DNA from: Fusibacter paucivorans
Lineage (GTDB): Bacteria; Bacillota; Clostridia; Peptostreptococcales; Acidaminobacteraceae
Assembly (NCBI RefSeq): GCF_018390735.1
Contig: NZ_JAHBCL010000036.1
Location: forward strand, 1 to 39,795
Direction: 5' to 3'
DNA: 39,795 nucleotides
In this document: positions 21,501 through 29,409 of the stretch, in pieces
Position numbering within the stretch: position 1 is the first letter of the stretch
Layout of the letters: each line of letters opens with the position of its first letter
Made by a program: the position numbers and the translations under genes
The notes under the pieces: generated by a model
The model's database searches: none
Told to the model about the DNA's origin: nothing
The model's input: the letters and a program-made list of their open reading frames with translations, nothing else

Positions 21501-22566
21501 CTAAATACAGCTTCGCCAGTTGCAAATCATATAAACCCGTTTTATCTCTAAACAACGGCTTTCTGGCGATCAAATAGTTAATCGCTCGCTGCGTTCCCAG
21601 TGCTTGAACAGCTTGGTGCAGCTCATCCGCTTGGGCTTGAAATTTAGCCGTTTCTTTTTCGGTATTATTTTGATCATAACTTTTATAGCGAATATTTCGC
21701 GCTTCATCTTCTAGTTTTGAAATCTCCGAATCTTCCGGATTTGAACTTATAGACGATGTCAGTGAACTTTGAGCAACAATATCGGTATAAACAATAGCAC
21801 TTTCAATGGATTTATCCACTTTCATAAGGTCTTCAGCACATTTCATCGCTTCGTTTACGTTTCCGAATTGCATATAATAGGCACTTGCCGCGCGAAGCAC
21901 CGGTGCGCTGTCGCTATACGTCTCTACAATTTCTTGAACCCTGTCTTTTGTTATATTCATTTGATTTGACCGAACGGCTTTATCCAATTCATACAACGCT
22001 TCATAACTTTTACTGGCTCTTTTGCTTAAATCTAAACTTTGAAAACATTTTTCTATCATTTCATCAATGTGCTGATCAGAAAGCGCTTCCGCCTCAGGAT
22101 CTGAATACGCTTGAGCGTCACGCTTCGACAAGTGAGTTTGCGAAAGGGTATCCATCATCAAGACGGCTTCGCCCAATTCAGTATTCAAATCGATCGTCCG
22201 CATAAGTTTCTGCGCATTTATGTAAACCGTCTCATAGTCCCCGCGCTTATAACGCGATATCAAATTGATAACGGCTTTATGATCAGCATTTATTGCTTCA
22301 TTGCGAACCGCAGAATCAAGCAAGTTCAACTCTGAATTCCTGAGGTATTGATAGGCAACATAGGTTGCCCCCACTTCTGTCTTTTTTTCATTAAAGTGTG
22401 TCGAAAGTCCGGCGTAGCCAAATCCGACAGTACAGGATAGCAGCAATGCCAATACCAGCCACTGTGCAATATGCCGACTGACTTTTAACCATCTATGTAT
22501 TGCAATATCTGCGATGAAGGCTGCTAAAAATTCCAATCCAAGCATCCACAGAAAGTGATCGCTCAT
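18505..22566 (-). CDS. large membrane-anchored VWA-domain protein
   Basis: A 1353-residue protein. Two hydrophobic helices open it (about 7-24 and 35-54). A helical, TPR-like region follows (about 60-480). A von Willebrand factor A domain lies at about 508-680 with a complete metal site: D516-x-S518-x-S520, T582 in GGGTNIP and D609 in LMSDGQD. An acidic stretch lies at 718-737. An IPT/TIG-like Ig module follows (about 750-830), then a long beta-rich C-terminal region of about 500 residues with no recognised domain. A complete MIDAS suggests metal-dependent binding of a protein partner. It is the largest gene of a six-gene cluster with zinc-ribbon proteins. The start has a modest AGGGAAAT site. 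Confidence 0.88.
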   Translation of the reverse strand: MSDHFLWMLGLEFLAAFIADIAIHRWLKVSRHIAQWLVLALLLSCTVGFGYAGLSTHFNEKKTEVGATYVAYQYLRNSELNLLDSAVRNEAINADHKAVINLISRYKRGDYETVYINAQKLMRTIDLNTELGEAVLMMDTLSQTHLSKRDAQAYSDPEAEALSDQHIDEMIEKCFQSLDLSKRASKSYEALYELDKAVRSNQMNITKDRVQEIVETYSDSAPVLRAASAYYMQFGNVNEAMKCAEDLMKVDKSIESAIVYTDIVAQSSLTSSISSNPEDSEISKLEDEARNIRYKSYDQNNTEKETAKFQAQADELHQAVQALGTQRAINYLIARKPLFRDKTGLYDLQLAKLYLAVDEREKSKAYINQLIQNQEHMMASSPLKAPLMSVIDANNQADSDMGNTALAAAVDKLVEAQSQGVVGLSKATVNQRFSNYMASTLKYEKMSMFISDIDVSEYPEVKAYVNISEKKEGLFGFINDFAAENFALMDTQYEIADFEIINQDNKKKTDIVFVLDSSGSMSGQPLSELKIAATTCIENMDTWHNKIAVVEYNASSSIVVPSTNDKDQLITGIDSIRIGGGTNIPSGLKTGIDILKQSQSKRAIILMSDGQDGYPDQMGEMVQKAIQNNIVIFTVGLGDVNTAYLSDIATATGGQYVYASGAIELENVFARIQKYIANNYCFRYTVKDDIETDPRNLMITLKDYQLSSNKKYWVNPLDSENSEGENQNEDEDENDVIKVDEDTFVITGIQPRNLSIANVAEGTELTLSGVGFEEGMTISIGDCALTNIEVVSPSLAKGKLEAQMGSGQYRVRAILESGRTAIENEGLNVYRAGTTTKVKLGDQLITADTIGQVGTNQFIASGNVMINGFLHIDQELQIEAYNLPNDFAISPEGITDIGENGNLYGEGKLYISYSQASGGHVGRQTFANIVMNGKDYVVAEGAYALKIRGSDTDFNRTDHKFDFKIPFMADIEVADIELYPDKLHLNVAEVNPLMIIESVKSGLTSMAASSRSENGAAASAADTVSRNNAFKFQPKATKGSASIALTANDIIFGFEATLAVNDSIQFGKFGLNEVTLKLNSLDETHEYWKLGGQFNFANITRGLERLGGHIASYYWCPDEIGINAQLAGGIPIYNILFIDELGLKAKGLSGFFIDSEWVPSNVRDTLFAHAGNEAQRKDKELIGQMHAGVNLFKSLHISVPKNMREWADLGEVDNGEIALNFTNMSFKASADLKLLETKLADAAIQFGKDGIALNSKVSAEIAMFDIAMAGDLGLDFESTWSALELAIEANGNVDSGWLNYHVNGKSRIAFMAKYDGSYYCIELSNSEILHKCWYDDVGSPVLWRRFHVETISL

Positions 22567-22685
22567 TTATTTCCCTACTTTCTAATTCGTCGTCAATTTG
22601 TCGTCAATAAGCCGGATGCTCGTCCTTTAAAACACATCCGCATGACAGCAAAAGCTTTTATGCTTGAGTGATACCATAATCCCAT

Positions 22686-22726
22686 TTAAAAGGATTGAAA
22701 TCTCGACACAGGAAACTTCAATCCTT
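22686..22726 (-). terminator. hairpin between zinc-ribbon gene and VWA gene
   Basis: A 10-bp stem AAGGATTGAA/TTCAATCCTT (22690-22699 and 22717-22726) is followed by TTTAAA on the minus strand. It lies about 30 nt past the membrane zinc-ribbon stop and 120 nt before the VWA start. It could end the first three-gene transcript or only reduce read-through. Confidence 0.65.
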
Positions 22727-22749
22727 CCATTTGATTTATACCGTTTGAT

Positions 22750-23271
22750 TTATATCGTTTTACCGCATTTAAAGCAGAATTTAGCAGAGACAGCGTTCGC
22801 TTCACCACAATGTGGGCAATACTTAGTTGAATAATTTTCTGTTTTAATCTTAGGCTTTGTGACAAAGACACCTACAAACAGCAGCGCGGATGTCATTAAA
22901 AGCAATACGGCTTTAAAGGTCAGTAATCCTCTTCCCGCAAAGAGAAAGCATAAAACCAGCACGACTTCGAGCGAAGCACTTATGAGACTGAGCTTTCGAT
23001 TATGTCGATTTTTAAATAGCGATACAACCGGATACAGTACCGGCAGTAAAAAAATAAATCGGCGTGCATTTAGTTTTAGTGCCATCGTCGACAATCTCAG
23101 CTGCATCACATCTGAAGGGTCCATGTATGCCGCAATATCGTCTAAGTATCCATACGTCAAAAAAGAACTCGCAAGTTCCGCCTCATTATTTAAAAAAGAC
23201 CCGATCAGCAAAATAGTCATGAGCAATACCGACAGTATTGTCAATTTCTGCCCCCATCCCAATTTATGCAT
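22750..23271 (-). CDS. membrane protein with C-terminal zinc ribbon
   Basis: A 173-residue protein. Hydrophobic helices lie at about 8-25, 72-86, 97-112 and 117-137. A C-terminal zinc ribbon follows with C152, C155, C166 and C169 (CPHCG...CFKCG). The start is set at 23271, overlapping the previous stop by 8 nt. A longer frame from 23343 would read the repetitive 3' end of the neighbour out of frame and gives a low-complexity N-terminus, so it is less likely. No clear ribosome site is seen, which fits translational coupling. Function unknown. It shares its ribbon type with two other members of the cluster. Confidence 0.75.
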   Translation of the reverse strand: MHKLGWGQKLTILSVLLMTILLIGSFLNNEAELASSFLTYGYLDDIAAYMDPSDVMQLRLSTMALKLNARRFIFLLPVLYPVVSLFKNRHNRKLSLISASLEVVLVLCFLFAGRGLLTFKAVLLLMTSALLFVGVFVTKPKIKTENYSTKYCPHCGEANAVSAKFCFKCGKTI

Positions 23272-23824
23272 CACTTGTATCACCATCGACTGTATCACTA
23301 TCAACTGCGTCCCCATCAACTGTGTCACCTTTGGCTGCGTCACCTATGGCTGATCCCTTACTTGCTTCAAGTTTTTTGCCGCATCCACCGCAAAAGAGTG
23401 CATCGACTGCAACTTCAGTGCCACATTCAGGACACACGCGCCCTTCGGCATCGACAACAATTTCTTCTTCCCTTTCATTCTTCGTCCCGCACTCAGGGCA
23501 GAAAACAGCGCCTTCCGGTATTTGGGCACCACAATTTGAACAGATCGCAGCCCCTTTAATGACCTGGATGGCTTCTGTCAATTCGTCAATTTTAGAGAAA
23601 CTAGCGGTTATGCTCGCCAGCGTTTCACCATATTCTGTATCCGCGTTCATTTTGTTGGCTTCATAGTATTGCTTGCCAATTTTAATAAACAAACTCTGAA
23701 TTTTTTCTTCCTCAGCTTGTACTTGACCATTGAGACTTGATATTTCCGACATAACTTTCGCTTTCTGCGCTAAATCTTTACTGGTATCAGTTATTGTTTT
23801 TCCAATTTTGTTGAAAAAGGACAT
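23264..23824 (-). CDS. coiled-coil protein with two zinc ribbons and acidic repeat tail
   Basis: A 186-residue protein, probably cytosolic. An N-terminal helical, coiled-coil region (about 5-88) is followed by two zinc ribbons: C95/C98/C109/C112 and C131/C134/C145/C148. A low-complexity tail (about 157-186) is built on the repeated unit GDTVDGDAVDSD. AGGAGG lies just upstream of the start. It is separated by 12 nt from the upstream membrane-protein gene and overlaps the next gene by 8 nt. The layout resembles small adaptor proteins that pair a coiled coil with rubredoxin-like ribbons. No function is known. Confidence 0.85.
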   Translation of the reverse strand: MSFFNKIGKTITDTSKDLAQKAKVMSEISSLNGQVQAEEEKIQSLFIKIGKQYYEANKMNADTEYGETLASITASFSKIDELTEAIQVIKGAAICSNCGAQIPEGAVFCPECGTKNEREEEIVVDAEGRVCPECGTEVAVDALFCGGCGKKLEASKGSAIGDAAKGDTVDGDAVDSDTVDGDTSDA

Positions 23825-23836
23825 CTGTTTTCCTCC

Positions 23837-24244
23837 TTACATATGTGTATTGATTATTTTCTCAAAGCTTTTAATTCTCACAGTCCCCATTGACATCGCT
23901 CTAAGTCCAAGAATAAACAACAGCAGCTGTTCAATTGCCGAGATCACATACTGGCCAATTTGATCAATCGCAAAAGGTACATCAAAATGAATAATCCAGC
24001 CGAAAGTAATATCCAAGATCTCAAATACATCGTCGATTATTCCTAACCCTAAGCTTAGTAACCCTGCGACGATTAAGACACATGCCATTTTCACGGCTGA
24101 TTTTCTCAGCCATTCATTTTTTTCGTACATGAGCACAAACGCTGCTAAAAACAATGCCGGTATGTAACTAATCATGCCCAAAAAAAACATCGCCGCACCC
24201 GTTAATTGTATACTGATGCCTAATTTTGACTTCTCCACCATCAT
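23837..24244 (-). CDS. small multi-helix membrane protein
   Basis: A 135-residue hydrophobic protein with about four membrane segments (roughly 8-40, 52-68, 72-88 and 100-116) and a short basic C-terminal end. It is the first gene of the zinc-ribbon/VWA cluster. The start is ambiguous: ATG at 24244 abuts AGGAGG directly, a second ATG follows at 24241, and a GTG at 24238 has the best spacing (6 nt). The protein is not recognised. It may be the membrane partner of the coiled-coil zinc-ribbon protein encoded 12 nt downstream. Confidence 0.72.
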   Translation of the reverse strand: MMVEKSKLGISIQLTGAAMFFLGMISYIPALFLAAFVLMYEKNEWLRKSAVKMACVLIVAGLLSLGLGIIDDVFEILDITFGWIIHFDVPFAIDQIGQYVISAIEQLLLFILGLRAMSMGTVRIKSFEKIINTHM

Positions 24245-24278
24245 CCTCCTTCATACATAATTGCCATATAATGTAATT

Positions 24279-24307
24279 ATATTACAATAAAAACTATCCA
24301 TTTACAA
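24279..24307 (-). promoter_or_regulatory. possible promoter of the zinc-ribbon/VWA cluster
   Basis: On the minus strand TTGTAA (24302-24307) and TAATAT (24279-24284) are 17 bp apart, and an overlapping TATAAT lies at 24276-24281. It is placed just upstream of the first gene of the cluster. The -10 element is imperfect and the region is AT-rich, so this is tentative. Confidence 0.4.
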
Positions 24308-24387
24308 CTGTTTTTTTCTAATATTTTCCTTTTCATTGTACTTATGGGCATTGAGAACACATCTCAAAAAGTATACAAGTATATTAC

Positions 24388-24416
24388 TTGAATAACTTGG
24401 GACATCCTTATATAAT
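24388..24416 (+). promoter_or_regulatory. sigma-A-type promoter of the mutAB-meaB leader
   Basis: TTGAAT (24388-24393), 17 bp, then a perfect TATAAT (24411-24416). Transcription would begin near 24423 and run through the cobalamin riboswitch about 220 nt later. A 34-codon frame that starts at 24421 coincides with the predicted start point and has no ribosome site, so it is not called as a gene. Confidence 0.65.
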
Positions 24417-24645
24417 CAAAATGAAAGCAAACTTACGTGACAACTACATACTTAAGGAAATTGCATCATTACTTTTAGTCGATCCTTTACGGCAGTATAC
24501 TGCGTCTTCATCTTATGAAAAATAGTCGCTATTACAGCAAAAGGATTAAAATTTAAATGATACAATTTTCTCACTTATGAAGCATTGCCATCAACTGTAT
24601 CTGCCGAAGGTACAAGTCGCTTGATGGTTAATGCGGATTATCTGT

Positions 24646-24761
24646 AAATTGGTACGACAACTGCGAAAGCGGTGTCGTTTAATGGGGAATTCGATGCAAG
24701 TTCGAGACGGTCCCGCCACTGTGAATCAGCTATGTGCTGAAAGTCAGACACCCACCAAATT
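24646..24761 (+). ncRNA. cobalamin (B12) riboswitch aptamer
   Basis: It has the conserved core of B12 riboswitches in order. GGTacgac comes first, then TTAATGGGGAA. TGCAAgTTCGAgaCGGTCCCGCCACTGTGA follows, split here by variable bases. The B12-box-like AGTCAGACACC lies at about 24742-24752. The outer ends AATTGGT and ACCAAATT pair to close the structure. It lies upstream of the genes for B12-dependent methylmalonyl-CoA mutase. Such switches turn expression off when adenosylcobalamin is plentiful. For a B12-using enzyme this may instead be part of a different regulatory logic, which the sequence does not settle. Confidence 0.93.
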
Positions 24762-24777
24762 ACAAGGTCACAAAAAA

Positions 24778-24917
24778 TCCTACGGCGTATAGGAGGTGAT
24801 ATTCTTATTTTCAGGATGCATCTATATCTTTTTAGGATTATAGGTGTTTTTTATTGCAAAAAAAGTTGTGCTCACTTAGTTGAGACTGTTGGCTACTATT
24901 ATCAATGCTGGAATTAA
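24778..24917 (+). promoter_or_regulatory. riboswitch expression platform with leader ORF
   Basis: Just after the aptamer, TCCTA and TAGGA (24778-24794) can form a small hairpin that would cover AGGAGGTGA, a near-perfect ribosome site at 24791-24799. In frame behind it is an ATT (24807) and then an ATG (24816) that opens a 33-codon ORF ending at 24917. The peptide is hydrophobic and Cys-containing (MHLYLFRIIGVFYCKKSCAH at its start). Either a leader peptide or a relic of a former first gene fits. Confidence 0.4.
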
Positions 24918-24919
24918 AA

Positions 24920-25030
24920 ATGGTAAAAAAGCATGGCAATACGTATGCGCTTTTTAAGCAGAAAGCTGATGCCGGCTATGCTCGTGCCAAAGTTAGAGGT
25001 CTAAGCAAAGCACACTGCTTAAAATATTGA
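24920..25030 (+). pseudogene. possible C-terminal remnant of an IS5-type transposase
   Basis: A 36-codon frame encodes a fragment containing FKQKADAGYARAKVRGLSKA. This resembles the C-terminal region of IS5-family DDE transposases, where the pattern is F..IK..FGY.K.RYRGLAKN. The rest of the transposase is absent, and no terminal repeats were found. Its stop codon is directly followed by the mutA ribosome site. The similarity is short, so this stays tentative. Confidence 0.4.
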
Positions 25031-25040
25031 GAGGTGTGTA

Positions 25041-27224
25041 ATGAAAAACGAAACTGACAAACGCCAAAATGGATACGATGAAAACGGCCATTTATTTGGT
25101 GAATTCACAGCGCCTTCCTATGAAGAATGGCAGGAAGCCGTTGAAAAGCTTTTAAAAGGCAAACCCTTTGAGAAGGCGATGTATACCAAGACACATGAGG
25201 GCATCACGCTCCGCCCGATTTACAGAAAAGAAGATTTAGAAAAAGTACCATTTGCAGATACCCTGCCTGGATATCCGCCCTTCGTGCGCGGCACAAAAGC
25301 AGAAGGCAATATCAGTGAGCCATGGCTGGTTAATCAGGAAGTTTATGCCGGAACGCCGGGCGCGTTTCACGAATGCATTATTGATGAACTCTATCGCGGT
25401 TTAAATGTCTTAAATTTGAAAATGGATCTACCGTCACAATTGGGTTATGATGCCGATGATGAGCTTGCTGAAGACGTCGGATACCGCGGCGTTTCGATCT
25501 CAACACTTGAAGATTTGACGGCGGCGTTTCAGGAATTGGTTCTCGATGTCTTGCCGCTGCACATTAATGCAGGTATGAATCCCATCCCAATCATGGCGAT
25601 GATTGGGGCTTACTTGAAAAAAAGCGACTTGCCTTTAGCGAACATTAAAGGCGTTCTGGGTTATGACCCCTTGGGCATGTTGGCTAAGCATGGTCAAATG
25701 CCCTTCGCACTATCAGAAGCATATGATTTCATGGCGGATGCAACAAACTGGACCCTTCATGAAAATTCGACACTGCGAACGATTTTAGTTGAAGGCCATC
25801 CATACCATGACGGCGGTGCAGATTCCGTACAGGAGTTGGCCTATACAATGGCTGTGGGAACTGCCTACATCAGAGCGATGCTCGACCGAGGCATTGCAAT
25901 TGACGATATTGCTTCAAAAATGGTTTTTAGTTTTTCCATTGGCTCGAATTTCTTTATGGAAATTTCGAAACTCCGAGCTGCACGCATATTGTTTTCAAAA
26001 GTAATTGAAGCTTTCGGCGGCAGTGAAACAGCGCAAAAAATCTACTTGCACGCAAAGACTTCTTCTTGGACGAAAACCATTTATGATCCTTACGTCAATA
26101 TGTTAAGAAATGCTTCTGAAGGATTTTCAGGTGCCATCGCCGGTGTCGACAGTCTAACGATTGTGCCATTTGATGAGGCGATTCGAGAAGCCGACAGCTT
26201 TTCGAGACGCGTTTCCAGAAATGTGCAGTTTATTCTTCAGGATGAATGCAATTTTACACAGCCGATCGATCCGGCAGGTGGCTCATGGTATATCGAAACA
26301 TTAACGCATGAAATTGCACAGAAAGCATGGGAAACCTTCCAAGCGACAGAAGCTGCCGGAGGGTTTGAAGCAATGCTTACAGGTGGTGAAATTCAGTCTG
26401 CAATTGCACTCAAATACGAAGCCAAATTTAAAGATATGGCAAAGCGCAAACATGTGTGGGTAGGCGTTAATCAATATGCAAACATGACGGAGAAAAAACT
26501 GACCGTACAACACACTAGTGATGAGAAACTCAAAAAACTTCGCCAAGAATCCTTACAAAAGTTTCGCTTGAAAAGGCCGCTCTTTGCCGTTGCAGATAAA
26601 GTATCAGCGTTAGGCGATGAGAAAACGGAAAACGGTCATATTTCAATGCCACTGGCGATTGAAGCGATTGAGGTCGGGGCAACCATGGGTGAAATTGCAC
26701 AGCTATGCAGTGACTTATCCGAACAGGATATAATGATTAAAGCCATTCAGTACGAACGCGGTGCATCCCGCTTTGAAGCGCTTCGAGATAAAACAGACCA
26801 GTACCAAAAAGCAGGGAAGGCGCCTAAAGTATTCTTATTTAATATGGGACCCATTCCACAGCACAAGGGCCGCGCTGATTTTACAACTGGCTTTTTTGAA
26901 GTGGGCGGTTTTGAAGTCATGCAAAACAATGGCTTTAAAGAAGTCGATCCCGCAGTAGCAGCAGGACTTGCCTCGGGTGCACAAGTTGGCGTCATCTGTT
27001 CCACCGATGCCGTTTATCCGGAAATCGTGCCCGAAATTGCAGAAAAAATACGCCATACCAACTCGAATATGAAATTAGTGCTCGCCGGAAAACCTCCTAA
27101 AGACCTAGAAGCAATCTATCGCAATGCCGGGATTGATGACTTCATTTACATGGGTGCAGATTGCTATGGCTTACTGTCAGCCATACTTGAAAACGTTGCA
27201 GAGGAGGTTATCGAAAATGCCTAA
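25041..27224 (+). CDS. mutA: methylmalonyl-CoA mutase small (non-catalytic) subunit
   Basis: A 727-residue partner of MutB in the adenosylcobalamin-dependent mutase that interconverts succinyl-CoA and (R)-methylmalonyl-CoA. It has the mutase TIM-barrel domain (about 20-560), then a B12-binding-like fold (about 600-720). The cobalamin ligand motif DxHxxG is lost: the aligned segment reads [11 protein letters not shown], as expected for a small subunit that only supports the catalytic one. An AGAGGTG ribosome site precedes the start. Expression is probably controlled by the upstream cobalamin riboswitch. It overlaps mutB by 8 nt, so the subunits are translated together. Confidence 0.95.
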   Translation: MKNETDKRQNGYDENGHLFGEFTAPSYEEWQEAVEKLLKGKPFEKAMYTKTHEGITLRPIYRKEDLEKVPFADTLPGYPPFVRGTKAEGNISEPWLVNQEVYAGTPGAFHECIIDELYRGLNVLNLKMDLPSQLGYDADDELAEDVGYRGVSISTLEDLTAAFQELVLDVLPLHINAGMNPIPIMAMIGAYLKKSDLPLANIKGVLGYDPLGMLAKHGQMPFALSEAYDFMADATNWTLHENSTLRTILVEGHPYHDGGADSVQELAYTMAVGTAYIRAMLDRGIAIDDIASKMVFSFSIGSNFFMEISKLRAARILFSKVIEAFGGSETAQKIYLHAKTSSWTKTIYDPYVNMLRNASEGFSGAIAGVDSLTIVPFDEAIREADSFSRRVSRNVQFILQDECNFTQPIDPAGGSWYIETLTHEIAQKAWETFQATEAAGGFEAMLTGGEIQSAIALKYEAKFKDMAKRKHVWVGVNQYANMTEKKLTVQHTSDEKLKKLRQESLQKFRLKRPLFAVADKVSALGDEKTENGHISMPLAIEAIEVGATMGEIAQLCSDLSEQDIMIKAIQYERGASRFEALRDKTDQYQKAGKAPKVFLFNMGPIPQHKGRADFTTGFFEVGGFEVMQNNGFKEVDPAVAAGLASGAQVGVICSTDAVYPEIVPEIAEKIRHTNSNMKLVLAGKPPKDLEAIYRNAGIDDFIYMGADCYGLLSAILENVAEEVIENA

Positions 27225-29409
27225 GAATCCTAACTTTCAAAATATCAGCTTAGATCTAAACAGTGATCATCACCGTTTAAATGACTGGCAGGCAGCATTT
27301 GAAGATTCAACACATCAAAAATTATCTGATTTTGACTGGATGACCAACGAACAGATCAATGTCGGTGCCCTTTATACAAAAGAGGCGTACAAGGCATTTG
27401 AGCATCTTGATTTTACCGCGGGATTGAGTCCGTTTTTACGAGGACCCTATGCAACCATGTACGTCACACGTCCTTGGACTGTACGCCAATATGCAGGATT
27501 CTCTACCGCTGAAGAGAGCAATGCCTTTTATAAACGCAATTTGGCAGCCGGACAAAAAGGCCTGTCAATTGCCTTTGACCTCGCAACACATAGGGGGTAC
27601 GACTCAGACCATGAACGCGTTGTCGGCGATGTCGGCAAAGCAGGTGTCGCCGTTGATTCGATGCTGGATATGAATATTCTCTTTGACGGTATCCCTCTTG
27701 ACAAGATGTCCGTATCCATGACGATGAATGGTGCCGTGCTTCCGATCTTGGCATTCTATATTGTGGCAGGTGAAGAACAGGGCGTTCCGATGGAAATGCT
27801 CGCCGGTACGATTCAGAACGATATTTTAAAAGAATACATGGTGCGCAACACCTATATCTACCCCCCTGAAATTTCGATGCGGATTATCGCCGACATCTTT
27901 GAATTTACCTCTCAAAAAATGCCGAAATTCAACTCGATTTCAATTTCGGGGTATCATATGCAGGAAGCAGGCGCGACCAATGATATCGAACTCGCCTATA
28001 CACTGGCCGACGGGCTCGACTACCTCCGTGCAGGGATCAAAGCAGGCATTGATATAGATGCCTTTGCCCCGAGGCTCTCATTCTTCTGGGCGCAGGGAAC
28101 CAACTATTTTATGGAAGTCGCGAAAATGCGTGCCGGCAGGATGCTATGGGCCAAAATCGTCAATCAGTTTAATCCGAAGAATCCAAAGTCCCTTGCACTG
28201 AGAACACATTCCCAAACCTCCGGTTGGTCATTAACTGAGCAAGACCCATACAACAATATAACGCGCACATTAATCGAAGCAATGGCCGCTTCTCTTGGTC
28301 ATACCCAGTCACTGCATACCAATGCTCTGGACGAAGCCATTGCACTCCCGACGGATTTCTCTGCGAGAATCGCCAGAAATACACAGCTCTATCTGCAAGA
28401 TGAAACCTCAATCTGCAAAGTTATCGACCCGTGGGGCGGCTCTTATTATGTTGAACAGCTGACACATGAAATCGCTCAAAAAGCATGGGGGCATATCCAA
28501 GAAGTTGAAGCGCTTGGCGGTATGGCAAAGGCCATCGAAACAGGACTTCCAAAGATGAGAATCGAAGAAGGGGCCGCACGTCGTCAAGCGAGAATTGACT
28601 CCGCAAAAGAGTCCATCATCGGCGTCAATAAATACCGACTGGATCACGAGGATCCTATTGAAATCCTCGAAATTGATAATTCAGCTGTACGGTTGGCACA
28701 AATTGAGCGATTAAATAAGCTTAAAGCAAACCGCAACAGTGAAGATGTACAAAAGGCTTTGACAGCAATCTCCAAAGCGTGCGAAACCGGCGAAGGCAAT
28801 TTACTTGAACTCGCTGTCAACGCCGCTCGTGTGAGAGCCACCCTCGGCGAGATCTCCTATGCCATTGAAAAAGTGAAAGGTAGGCACAAAGCCGTGATTA
28901 GATCAATATCAGGCATCTACAGTTCAGAATACGCCAAAAAATCGCATGTTGAAAAGGTACGTGAAATGACCGATAAGTTTGAAGAAAACGAAGGTCGGCG
29001 CCCGAGAATTTACATCGCTAAAATGGGGCAGGATGGGCATGACCGCGGTGCCAAAGTCGTCGCGACAGGTTTCGCGGATATGGGATTTGACGTCGATGTC
29101 GGACCACTCTTCCAAACACCTGAAGAAGTTGCACATGATGCGGTTGAAAACGATGTGCACGTGGTAGGCATGAGCTCACTAGCAGCAGGCCATAAAACAC
29201 TGCTTCCACAGCTGGTAAAAGCACTGGCAGACCTTGGTCGCGATGATATCATCGTCTTTGCCGGCGGGGTCATTCCGGCACAGGACTACGACTTTCTGTA
29301 TGAACACGGCGCCGCATTAATTTTCGGCCCCGGTACCATTATTACCGAATGTGCCGGCAAGGTTATGGAGGTCATCAACGAAAGCCTTGGTTATGATGGG
29401 AATGCCTGA
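27217..29409 (+). CDS. mutB: methylmalonyl-CoA mutase large (catalytic) subunit
   Basis: A 730-residue catalytic subunit. The substrate barrel includes the family segments [20 protein letters not shown] near 120 and [12 protein letters not shown] near 245. The C-terminal cobalamin-binding domain (about 595-725) keeps the DxHxxG motif as [12 protein letters not shown], supplying the histidine that coordinates cobalt, and the later GMSSLAAGH and FAGGVIP loops. The start at 27217 overlaps the mutA stop by 8 nt, with GGAGG 9 nt upstream. The frame is open further up inside mutA, but that part is not mutase-like. Its stop overlaps the meaB start by one base. Confidence 0.97.
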   Translation: MPKNPNFQNISLDLNSDHHRLNDWQAAFEDSTHQKLSDFDWMTNEQINVGALYTKEAYKAFEHLDFTAGLSPFLRGPYATMYVTRPWTVRQYAGFSTAEESNAFYKRNLAAGQKGLSIAFDLATHRGYDSDHERVVGDVGKAGVAVDSMLDMNILFDGIPLDKMSVSMTMNGAVLPILAFYIVAGEEQGVPMEMLAGTIQNDILKEYMVRNTYIYPPEISMRIIADIFEFTSQKMPKFNSISISGYHMQEAGATNDIELAYTLADGLDYLRAGIKAGIDIDAFAPRLSFFWAQGTNYFMEVAKMRAGRMLWAKIVNQFNPKNPKSLALRTHSQTSGWSLTEQDPYNNITRTLIEAMAASLGHTQSLHTNALDEAIALPTDFSARIARNTQLYLQDETSICKVIDPWGGSYYVEQLTHEIAQKAWGHIQEVEALGGMAKAIETGLPKMRIEEGAARRQARIDSAKESIIGVNKYRLDHEDPIEILEIDNSAVRLAQIERLNKLKANRNSEDVQKALTAISKACETGEGNLLELAVNAARVRATLGEISYAIEKVKGRHKAVIRSISGIYSSEYAKKSHVEKVREMTDKFEENEGRRPRIYIAKMGQDGHDRGAKVVATGFADMGFDVDVGPLFQTPEEVAHDAVENDVHVVGMSSLAAGHKTLLPQLVKALADLGRDDIIVFAGGVIPAQDYDFLYEHGAALIFGPGTIITECAGKVMEVINESLGYDGNA

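Noticed and set aside
24454-24468. 15-mer AAGGAAATTGCATCA also present at 9855-9869
   Set aside because: The flanking sequences differ and no longer repeat is present, so chance or a very old relic is more likely than a mobile element.
24421-24525. 34-codon frame upstream of the riboswitch, faintly like the start of a PqqD-type protein
   Set aside because: It begins at the predicted transcription start without a ribosome site, and the similarity is a few residues only.
27124-27216. Earlier start of mutB inside mutA
   Set aside because: The extra residues are an out-of-frame reading of mutA. The start at 27217 has GGAGG and begins the normal MutB sequence.
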